The notes beneath the pieces were generated by a model, which saw only the letters and a program-made list of their open reading frames with translations, made no database searches and was not told the origin of the DNA. A program made the translations under genes and the position numbers. DNA of 5,192 nucleotides from Nitrosopumilales archaeon UBA218. GTDB taxonomy: Archaea > Thermoproteota > Nitrososphaeria > Nitrososphaerales > Nitrosopumilaceae. The stretch is taken from NCBI GenBank assembly GCA_002499525.1, contig DAMC01000039.1:46392-51583 (forward strand), in the 5' to 3' direction. Every line of letters begins with the position of its first letter. Position 1 is the first letter of the stretch. Positions 1-4,972 of the stretch are shown in pieces.

Positions 1-66
1 GCAGCACCAGCAGCAGCAAAACCAGCTGCAGCACCAGCAGCAGCAAAACCAGCTGCAGCACCAGCA
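1..66 (+). repeat. 27-bp in-frame tandem repeat, two full copies and a partial third
   Basis: Positions 1-27 and 28-54 are identical, and 55-66 matches the first 12 bases of a further copy before the sequence departs into AAG AAA TAG. Each unit encodes AAPAAAKPA. Because the length is nine codons, a change in copy number keeps the reading frame. The repeat may extend left of the window. The exact DNA identity, including the single GCT codon per unit among GCA codons, indicates recent duplication or homogenisation rather than old protein-level convergence. Confidence 0.9.
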
Positions 67-75
67 AAGAAATAG
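1..75 (+). CDS. C-terminal tail of a ribosomal protein, probably 30S S13 (5' end outside window)
   Basis: Frame 1 is open from the first base to a TAG at 73-75 and encodes 24 residues made only of Ala, Pro and Lys, ending in AKK. This looks like a disordered basic extension of a ribosomal or nucleic-acid-binding protein. The S13 call rests on position: in archaea rps13 commonly lies directly upstream of rps4, and the stop here is only 11 bp before the S4 start. No part of the S13 core is visible, so the identity is inferred. The tail is built from a 27-bp tandem repeat (separate entry). The close spacing suggests co-transcription with rps4. Confidence 0.6.
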   Translation, partial: AAPAAAKPAAAPAAAKPAAAPAKK

Positions 76-78
76 AGG
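75..78 (+). promoter_or_regulatory. Shine-Dalgarno-like site for rps4
   Basis: GAGG lies 8 bases before the ATG at 87 and matches part of the archaeal SD consensus (GGAGGTGAT). It overlaps the stop codon of the upstream gene. An earlier ATG at 81 is followed at once by TGA and is too close to the GAGG to be used, so 87 is the working start. Confidence 0.5.
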
Positions 79-86
79 GAATGTGA

Positions 87-626
87 ATGGGAGATCCAAA
101 ATATCCAAGTCGAGTCTGGAAAAAACCAAAGCGTCCTTTGAACTATGATTTTATGATGGAAGATCTTAATACTCTTGGTAATTATGGATTAAAAAATAAA
201 CGAGAATTATGGAAAGCCAGAACTGAATTATCTAGAGTCAGACATCAGGCAAGATCTTTGTTGGCTTTAAGACAAGAAATTAGAGCTCAAAAGGAACCTG
301 TTCTAATGAAGTCACTTGTAAAAATAGGTCTGGTAAAAGAAGATGCGACTTTGGATGACGTATTAAATCTAGATGTGAATAACTTACTTGACCGTAGACT
401 ACAAACCATAGTTCTGAGAAAGTTTTCTCTCAAGACTCCTTACCAAGCAAGACAAGCAATAGTTCACGGGCACATAACTATTGGAGACAGAATAATTACT
501 GTTCCATCATACATTGTAACGATAAAAGAGGAAAGCAGTATTGTGTTGTCTCCCAAATTCAAAGTGCAGGCATCTGCTCCCCCACCAGAGCCCCAAACAG
601 AAGAAGCTGTTGTTGAGCAATCATAA
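87..626 (+). CDS. rps4: 30S ribosomal protein S4 (uS4)
   Basis: This is small-subunit ribosomal protein uS4, which binds 16S rRNA early in 30S assembly. The product is 179 aa, normal for archaeal S4. It has a basic N-terminal region with the archaeal/eukaryotic-style opening MGDPKYPSR and a helical segment rich in Arg and Lys (about residues 38-70). The S4 RNA-binding domain spans about residues 102-148, with RRLQTIV (103-109) and ARQAIVHGHI (121-130) as its recognisable core. After about residue 160 it ends in a Pro/Glu-rich acidic tail that is probably disordered. An in-frame TGA at 84-86 directly precedes the ATG, which fixes the start. It is probably co-transcribed with the upstream gene (11-bp gap). 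The usual archaeal follower, S11, is not next; glmS is. Confidence 0.95.
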   Translation: MGDPKYPSRVWKKPKRPLNYDFMMEDLNTLGNYGLKNKRELWKARTELSRVRHQARSLLALRQEIRAQKEPVLMKSLVKIGLVKEDATLDDVLNLDVNNLLDRRLQTIVLRKFSLKTPYQARQAIVHGHITIGDRIITVPSYIVTIKEESSIVLSPKFKVQASAPPPEPQTEEAVVEQS

Positions 627-637
627 GTTAAGCTTAT
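623..637 (+). other. Short inverted repeat at the rps4 stop
   Basis: ATAAG (623-627) and CTTAT (633-637) are perfect inverted repeats around a 5-base loop. The stem is short and AT-rich, and no long T-tract follows directly (only TTTT at 650-653), so it is a weak terminator candidate. It also contains TTAAGCTTA (628-636), a 9-mer that recurs at 4875-4883. It could equally be a protein-binding site upstream of glmS or chance. Confidence 0.25.
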
Positions 638-640
638 CTC

Positions 641-648
641 TAAATACT
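641..648 (+). promoter_or_regulatory. Candidate TATA box for glmS (leaderless start)
   Basis: TAAATACT is centred about 28 bases before the glmS ATG at 673. Archaeal TATA boxes sit roughly 25-30 bases before the transcription start, so a transcript from here would begin at or within a few bases of the ATG. No SD-like sequence precedes the ATG (the bases before it are ACTGAAA), which fits a leaderless mRNA. This is inferred from position and composition only. Read-through from rps4 is an alternative. Confidence 0.35.
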
Positions 649-672
649 GTTTTACACTAGACAATACTGAAA

Positions 673-2433
673 ATGTGTTCTATTATCGGTTATTATGGGG
701 ATTTACCGGCAGCACCAATTCTAGTAAAGGGTTTAAAACGAATGGAGTATCGTGGTTATGACAGCGTGGGCGTGGCCACAAAATCTGACAATGACATACT
801 AGTCAAAAAGGGCGTAGGCAAAGTTGAGACAGTAAATAGCGCATTACACCTTGACAACTTGCCAGGACACGTAGGAATAGGTCACACTAGATGGGCTACG
901 CATGGAAACGTTACAGATGCCAATGCCCATCCGCATCCAAGTAGTTCAGGAAAGATCGCCATAGTACATAATGGCATAATTGAAAATTTTGAAGAACTAA
1001 AGACAGATCTGGAAAAAAGAGGATATCATTTCAAGAGTCAGACAGATAGTGAGGTCATAGCAAATCTTTTGCAGTTCAATTACGATCAGTGCCACGATGC
1101 CAAACAATCAATGATTAGAACCACATCAAAACTCAAAGGACATTATGCGTTTGTGGCAATGTTTGAAAATGGAATATTATCTGCAGCTAGATACCACGAG
1201 CCACTAATAATTGGGATTGGTAAAAAGGGTTTTTTCCTATCAAGTGACGTACTAGGATTTATCGAAAAAACAGATGATGCGATATACCTAGACAACGGCG
1301 AGATGGTAATACTAGACAGAATTGGAATTCAGATTTACGATTTTGATGGAAATACAGTCAAGCACCAGATAACTAAGGTTTCAAAAGAGTTTGCAGATGC
1401 ATACAAAGGTGAATTCGCTCATTTTACTCTAAAAGAGATTTCAGAACAGCCAGATACCATAGTCGGTGCCGGTGAAAAATCATCTGACGCAATTAATACT
1501 GCGGCAGAATTTATCAGACATGCTCGCAGCATCTACATTACCGGAAGTGGAACAAGCTACAACGCAGCTTTGGTTGCAAAATATCTTTGGCAGAAATATG
1601 CCAAGATCAAAATTGAGCCGATTATTTCTAGCGAGTTATCATTTACGCCAGAAACTATAGAGTCTAACTCAATCCTTATTGCGATATCTCAAAGTGGCGA
1701 AAGTGCAGATGTTCTTGAAGCAGTAAAAATAGCAAAGAAGGCAAATGCCAAGATTTTATCAATAGTGAATATTTTGACGTCATCATTAGCACAAGAATCA
1801 GCAGTCGTAATTGGAATGGGATGCGGTCCGGAAATTGGAGTTGCCGCAACAAAGAGTTTTACTGCTCAACTAGGCATCATTTACAAAATTACTAGAAAAT
1901 TGTGCGATAGTTGTATCAATTTAGACGGTCAAAAGATTTCGCTAGCAATAAGTAGAATTTTGGCAGATCATTCAAAAATCAAAGAAATTGCCAAAGAGCT
2001 AAAAGAAGTTCAAGACATTTACATTTTGGGTAGAGCGGTACACTATCCAATAGCTGCTGAATCTGCACTAAAGCTAAAAGAATTGTCATACATACATGCA
2101 GAAGGAATCCCAGGCGGTGAGTTAAAGCATGGTCCACTTGCACTGATGGATTCTAGTGTTTTTGTTATAATTATCAATCCAAATGACTTTACCTATAACG
2201 ATACGCTGACTAGCGCACGAGAGATTAAGGCTCGTGGTGCAAAGATTATTGGAATTTCCGATAAACCTAGTGATGTTTATGATCATTGGATAGAGATTCC
2301 AGTGATTGATGATGCTCTATATCCACTTGTAGAGATTATTCCTATCCAATTATTATCATATTATACTGCAATAGAAAAAAATACAGATCCAGATTATCCT
2401 AGAAATCTTGCAAAATCGGTTACTGTGAAATAA
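673..2433 (+). CDS. glmS: Glutamine--fructose-6-phosphate aminotransferase (isomerizing)
   Basis: GlmS makes glucosamine-6-phosphate from fructose-6-phosphate and glutamine, the first committed step to UDP-GlcNAc; it is cytosolic. The 586-aa product is complete and slightly shorter than bacterial GlmS (about 609). The N-terminal glutaminase (about 1-235) has Cys2 as nucleophile, YRGYDS (26-31), HTRWATHG (71-78), HNGIIEN (99-105) and TDSE (125-128). Cys2 must become the N-terminal residue, which fixes the ATG. LKEISEQP (253-260) links to two SIS domains: the first with GSGTSYNA (291-298) and SQSGES (339-344), the second with KLKELSYIHAEG (467-478) and GGELKHGP (481-488). E470, K467, H486 and C-terminal K581 (in LAKSVTVK) align with the E. 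coli isomerase residues E488, K485, H504 and K603. All key residues are present, so an active enzyme is expected. No glmS ribozyme fits in the 46-bp upstream gap. Confidence 0.97.
   Translation: MCSIIGYYGDLPAAPILVKGLKRMEYRGYDSVGVATKSDNDILVKKGVGKVETVNSALHLDNLPGHVGIGHTRWATHGNVTDANAHPHPSSSGKIAIVHNGIIENFEELKTDLEKRGYHFKSQTDSEVIANLLQFNYDQCHDAKQSMIRTTSKLKGHYAFVAMFENGILSAARYHEPLIIGIGKKGFFLSSDVLGFIEKTDDAIYLDNGEMVILDRIGIQIYDFDGNTVKHQITKVSKEFADAYKGEFAHFTLKEISEQPDTIVGAGEKSSDAINTAAEFIRHARSIYITGSGTSYNAALVAKYLWQKYAKIKIEPIISSELSFTPETIESNSILIAISQSGESADVLEAVKIAKKANAKILSIVNILTSSLAQESAVVIGMGCGPEIGVAATKSFTAQLGIIYKITRKLCDSCINLDGQKISLAISRILADHSKIKEIAKELKEVQDIYILGRAVHYPIAAESALKLKELSYIHAEGIPGGELKHGPLALMDSSVFVIIINPNDFTYNDTLTSAREIKARGAKIIGISDKPSDVYDHWIEIPVIDDALYPLVEIIPIQLLSYYTAIEKNTDPDYPRNLAKSVTVK
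2375..2381 (-). terminator. Possible T-tract terminator for the minus-strand operon
   Basis: On the minus strand a run of seven T lies about 40 bases past the cobT stop, inside the antisense of the glmS 3' end. Archaeal RNA polymerase can terminate at T-rich tracts without a hairpin. No strong stem precedes it, so this is a position-based suggestion. Confidence 0.25.
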
Positions 2434-3484
2434 TTTCTCTGTATTGTTTTTCAGTAAGTTCCAGTAATTGATCAGCCGTTATTCCTATCTTTAGCATGGC
2501 TGCAAGTGTGGCCCCTCCCGCCCCAACTCCTTCTTTGACAAAACCTTTTGCAAAAGATCTCAACCCATCAATTTTCGAATTTCCCAACGCTAGTCTAACA
2601 GAGAAAATCGGGATTTCGTCGATTTGTTTGATCATTTCAACAAGATTTGCTGATTTGTCATCAGTAACATAGGAAGTAGTGGCTAATGCAACATTATCCT
2701 TGTTATATCCAGTAATACGGCTAAATGCCAGTACTGCGGCCATCTGAGTTCCTCCTGCCAATATCACCTTGGTTTGATACGAAGCAGTGCTTAGGATCCC
2801 AGCTACTGTTGGAATCATCGGATCGCCTCCGTTTGAAACCACATCGAATTGGTTTTTTGATTCAGTTCTTTTTGCAACTTCCATTGCAATTTTTTGTTTA
2901 ATTGATATTGGGTTTTGTGGCATACTACTACTCACTGAACCATTGATTCCAAGGGACGTAAGGACGGTTTGTGCAGTTGTAGTACCGCCTGGAATACTCT
3001 CGCCAATAACAAGGCAATCTGTAGTAGAACCAAGGCTTCGTCCAATCATTCTGCCATATTCTACAGCGTGAGTGACATCATCAATTGACATTGCAGGTTC
3101 TAGAGCGATATTTTTGCCAAAAGACAAGCCCGTAGAATAACAAGGTAGTTTGGGTGCAATCTTACTTCCAGCATCAATTACAATATTTGGTATGCTTGCA
3201 GATTCCAAGGCAGTTTTTGTAAGAAGTGCCGGAGTTGGTTTACCATCAGGAGTCATCGGTATTGCATCAATACATTTGCAATATCCAAAATTAAGAAACT
3301 CTGCGTCTGCGGGGGATGTATAAGGTAATACTTCAGGAGTTTTTCCTGCAACGGTGATCCCAGGTATGGTACAAGTTTCAGTATAAGAAATCACTAGTGA
3401 GAAAAGAAATTTCTTTTTTTCTAATTGTTCAAGGTAAGTTTGGCCTTTTTGTGGTTGTAGTAAAATATCGATGTCTTTATGCAA
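2420..3484 (-). CDS. cobT: Archaeal CobT-type nicotinate-nucleotide--dimethylbenzimidazole phosphoribosyltransferase (UPF0284 family)
   Basis: CobT moves phosphoribose from nicotinate mononucleotide to dimethylbenzimidazole or a related base, giving alpha-ribazole-5'-phosphate for the lower loop of cobalamin. The 354-aa product has normal archaeal family length (about 350). Recognisable blocks are IPGITVAGKTPE (40-51), DAIPMTPDGKPTP (73-85), GESIPGGTTTAQ (161-172), GGDPMIPTVAGI (219-230), LAGGTQMAA (242-250) and KEGVGAGG (317-324). E318 in the last block is the probable counterpart of the catalytic glutamate in bacterial CobT. The start is TTG at 3484-3482: the codon before it is the TAA of the upstream hydrolase in the same frame, and the first internal ATG is Met77, after conserved sequence. 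Translation probably depends on termination and restart at that junction, as no clear SD is visible. It is last in the three-gene operon, and its 3' end overlaps glmS by 14 bp. The family is confident; the exact base substrate is not shown. Confidence 0.88.
   Translation of the reverse strand: MHKDIDILLQPQKGQTYLEQLEKKKFLFSLVISYTETCTIPGITVAGKTPEVLPYTSPADAEFLNFGYCKCIDAIPMTPDGKPTPALLTKTALESASIPNIVIDAGSKIAPKLPCYSTGLSFGKNIALEPAMSIDDVTHAVEYGRMIGRSLGSTTDCLVIGESIPGGTTTAQTVLTSLGINGSVSSSMPQNPISIKQKIAMEVAKRTESKNQFDVVSNGGDPMIPTVAGILSTASYQTKVILAGGTQMAAVLAFSRITGYNKDNVALATTSYVTDDKSANLVEMIKQIDEIPIFSVRLALGNSKIDGLRSFAKGFVKEGVGAGGATLAAMLKIGITADQLLELTEKQYREIISQ
2447..2451 (+). terminator. Possible T-tract terminator for glmS
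   Basis: TTTTT lies about 14 bases after the glmS stop in a T-rich stretch (2432-2451). It would end glmS transcription inside the antisense of the cobT 3' end. The tract is short and the call is weak. Confidence 0.2.
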
Positions 3485-4099
3485 TTAGCCAATACCCATT
3501 ATTTCGAGAAATTCCGCTTCGGTTCTTGGTTGCATTACAAAGTTCATTTTCTTTTGCAAGCCCAGAGTTGATGAGGGTGAAGAACCATAATTATGTCCAG
3601 GATACATGACTAAGCTATCATCCATTTTGCTCAATATATTGACTAGACTGTGATACAATTCTTTTGCGTCGCCCCCAGGAAGATCAACTCTTCCACAAGT
3701 TCCGACAAACAGAGTATCTCCAGAAAAAATCTTACCATCCCCAACAAGACACATACTATCTTTGGAGTGACCGGGTGTGTGAATTACTAACAATTCAGAT
3801 TGACCAAATTTTATCTTATCTCCATCAGATACTTCAATGTCATGTTTGATAGTTGATGTTTTGTATTGTACTATAGGAGCACCTGTTTCTTGATGCATGG
3901 TTTCATTACCAATAGTGTGATCAAAATGGTGATGAGTGTTAACAATAAATTTTATTTTTAAATTATTTTTTTGTACAATTCTCATTATCTCATCTAGTTC
4001 CCAAGAAGGATCAATTATGATTCCTTCGGACGTACCTTCGTCCTCTAAAACATATGTAAAGTTCTGCATATTTCCTACAGGTACTTGATGAACTATCAT
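3485..4099 (-). CDS. Metallo-beta-lactamase-fold hydrolase, glyoxalase II-like
   Basis: A 204-aa single-domain metallo-beta-lactamase-fold protein with a complete metal site: T-HHHFDH at 55-61 (H56, H58, D60, H61), H111 in HTPGH, D128 in SGDTLF and H169 in YPGHNYG. The segment GRVDLPGGDAKELYHSL (136-152) and the C-terminal tail resemble the hydroxyacylglutathione hydrolase and persulfide dioxygenase branch. Members act on thioesters, persulfides or other esters. Glutathione is not expected in these archaea, so the substrate is probably another thiol ester and cannot be named. There is no signal peptide or membrane segment, so it should be cytosolic. The ATG overlaps the stop of the upstream epimerase (ATGA), with AGGTG at 4108-4104 as SD, implying coupled translation. 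It ends one in-frame TAA before cobT. Confidence 0.88.
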   Translation of the reverse strand: MIVHQVPVGNMQNFTYVLEDEGTSEGIIIDPSWELDEIMRIVQKNNLKIKFIVNTHHHFDHTIGNETMHQETGAPIVQYKTSTIKHDIEVSDGDKIKFGQSELLVIHTPGHSKDSMCLVGDGKIFSGDTLFVGTCGRVDLPGGDAKELYHSLVNILSKMDDSLVMYPGHNYGSSPSSTLGLQKKMNFVMQPRTEAEFLEIMGIG

Positions 4100-4743
4100 A
4101 GTACACCTACTTCTGCTTCTGGTGGAATACCAATTTTTTCAACATATATTGTTCCGCACAAATCCTTTCTGATTGGCATGCCTCTCTTCATTTTATGGAA
4201 TGTGACGGTCATGTCAGCTCGCACATACTTGCTTGCAGTATTTCCATTATCCGGATCAACTCCCGACGGAACATCAACTGCAATCTTGAAGGTTTGGGTT
4301 TTGTTGATAAATTCGATTGCAGATGCGTGTGGTTCTCTGATTTCACCTGAAATTCCAGTGCCCAATATTCCATCAATTATGATATCCGGAATGAAATTTT
4401 TTGCATTTTCAAGTTCAAATCCGACATTAACGGAACTCATTTTTTCAAGTATTTGCCAGTTTGTTCTACATTCGATTGTTTTGATATTTTCCGGCTTTCC
4501 AAGAAGAATCACTCTGACTTTGGTGCCATATCCTGCAAGGTGTCTAGCAACGACAAGAGCATCACCGCCATTATTTCCAAGTCCTGCAAAAACTAGAACT
4601 TTTTTAGATGATATCTCAGGGAATTTTTCCAGAATTCTTTTCATCATTGAGGCACCTGCATTTTCCATCATCAGTTGCCTTGGAAAACCCATTTGGGAGC
4701 CGTTTTCTTCAATTTGATACATTTGTTTTACTGTAATTTCCAT
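4096..4743 (-). CDS. nnrE: NAD(P)HX epimerase, stand-alone YjeF N-terminal domain
   Basis: NnrE interconverts the R and S forms of hydrated NAD(P)H so that the partner dehydratase (NnrD) can restore NAD(P)H. The 215-aa product covers just the YjeF N-terminal domain, a Rossmann-like fold. Visible motifs are MMENAGASM (25-33), the glycine-rich GLGNNGGDALVVARHL (54-69), DGILGTG (124-130), VDVPSGVDPDNG (156-167; D157 is a likely catalytic or cation-site residue) and TFHKMKRGM (181-189). Many archaea carry a fused epimerase-dehydratase of about 480-500 aa; here the gene ends after the epimerase and the next gene is unrelated, so any NnrD must be encoded elsewhere. It heads the minus-strand operon; a TATA-like box about 25 bases before the ATG and the absence of an SD suggest a leaderless transcript. 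It overlaps the hydrolase gene by 4 bp. Confidence 0.9.
   Translation of the reverse strand: MEITVKQMYQIEENGSQMGFPRQLMMENAGASMMKRILEKFPEISSKKVLVFAGLGNNGGDALVVARHLAGYGTKVRVILLGKPENIKTIECRTNWQILEKMSSVNVGFELENAKNFIPDIIIDGILGTGISGEIREPHASAIEFINKTQTFKIAVDVPSGVDPDNGNTASKYVRADMTVTFHKMKRGMPIRKDLCGTIYVEKIGIPPEAEVGVL
4104..4108 (-). promoter_or_regulatory. Shine-Dalgarno site for the metallo-hydrolase gene
   Basis: On the minus strand AGGTG lies 4 bases before the ATG at 4099, inside the end of the epimerase gene. It matches the archaeal SD core (GGAGGTGAT). With the 4-bp ATGA overlap it supports this start and coupled translation. Confidence 0.55.
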
Positions 4744-4763
4744 ATTAATGAAAAATTATGGAC

Positions 4764-4771
4764 ATAAAATA
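4764..4771 (-). promoter_or_regulatory. Candidate TATA box for the nnrE-hydrolase-cobT operon
   Basis: On the minus strand TATTTTAT is centred about 25 bases upstream of the nnrE ATG at 4743. Archaeal spacing would put the transcription start at or next to the ATG. The leader between them (CATAATTTTTCATTAAT) has no SD-like sequence, consistent with a leaderless message. Position and composition are the only evidence. Confidence 0.4.
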
Positions 4772-4810
4772 AGTTAACCTTTCATTTTGATTAATGCGAG
4801 ATACTTTGTT

Positions 4811-4910
4811 ATGCATTTCGATAATGATTTTTGATATATTTCGTATGATTTAACATCCAATACGGTTTGATGGATTAAGCTTAATTTTCAATAGTTTCAT
4901 GCATCGATAA
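4811..4910. repeat. Pair of ATGCAT-(TT)-CGATAA near-repeats
   Basis: ATGCATTTCGATAA at 4811-4824 and ATGCATCGATAA at 4899-4910 differ only by a TT insertion and lie 88 bp apart in the same orientation. The second copy continues into an inverted repeat, ATCGA (4903-4907) and TCGAT (4914-4918). They may be regulator sites or chance similarity in AT-rich DNA. Confidence 0.35.
4874..4885. promoter_or_regulatory. 12-bp perfect palindrome, possible operator
   Basis: ATTAAGCTTAAT reads the same on both strands and lies in the middle of the divergent region, 88 bp before the translin ATG and 130 bp before the nnrE ATG. Its core TTAAGCTTA also occurs at 628-636 before glmS. A dimeric regulator could bind it, but AT-rich DNA yields such palindromes by chance, so the role is unproven. 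Confidence 0.25.
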
Positions 4911-4936
4911 ATTTCGATTTAATTCGTGAAAACGAC

Positions 4937-4945
4937 TTTATGTTA
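4937..4945 (+). promoter_or_regulatory. Weak TATA-like box for the translin-family gene
   Basis: TTTATGTTA is centred about 32 bases before the ATG at 4973, slightly far for a strictly leaderless start but workable for a very short leader. An alternative is ATTAAATTC at 4950-4958, which is too close. No SD precedes the ATG. Confidence 0.2.
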
Positions 4946-4972
4946 GAACATTAAATTCAATCTGTGGACTCT

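Larger units (their letters stand above)
4744..4972. other. Divergent intergenic region, AT-rich, no gene seen
   Basis: These 229 bp separate the minus-strand operon from the plus-strand translin-family gene. I see no convincing coding frame, tRNA or structured RNA. The region holds the operon TATA-like box (4764-4771), two ATGCAT-containing near-repeats (4811-4824 and 4899-4910), a 12-bp perfect palindrome (4874-4885), an ATCGA/TCGAT inverted repeat (4903-4918) and a possible TATA box for the downstream gene (about 4937-4945). It is best read as a two-way promoter region. Confidence 0.6.

Noticed and set aside
1..66. CRISPR-like or mobile-element repeat
   Set aside because: The repeat is contiguous, without spacers, and in frame with a coding tail ending in a stop codon; it is a coding tandem repeat.
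464..664. Minus-strand open frame opposite the end of rps4
   Set aside because: Opposite the conserved S4 domain, no recognisable family and no promoter or SD support.
627..672. glmS ribozyme or riboswitch before glmS
   Set aside because: The 46-bp gap is far too short for the glmS ribozyme, which is known from Gram-positive bacteria, and only a weak 5-bp stem is visible.
1466..1660. Plus-strand open frame in another frame inside glmS
   Set aside because: Nested in the conserved first SIS domain of GlmS; a shadow with no independent support.
2787..3071. Plus-strand open frame of 94 codons opposite cobT
   Set aside because: Antisense of conserved CobT sequence; no SD, no recognisable domain.
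3397..3609. Plus-strand open frame spanning the hydrolase-cobT junction
   Set aside because: Antisense of two real genes. Its hydrophobic look comes from the complement of Lys-rich codons, not from a plausible membrane protein.
3664..3849. Plus-strand open frame opposite the metallo-hydrolase
   Set aside because: Antisense of the conserved GRVDLPGGD and GDTLF region; no independent evidence.
4085..4717. Long plus-strand open frame of 210 codons opposite nnrE
   Set aside because: It mirrors the nnrE gene on the opposite strand. nnrE has clear family motifs and operon context, while the antisense translation resembles no family I recognise.
4744..4972. Small RNA or tRNA gene in the divergent gap
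   Set aside because: The stretch is AT-rich with only short inverted repeats and shows no cloverleaf or GC-rich stem.
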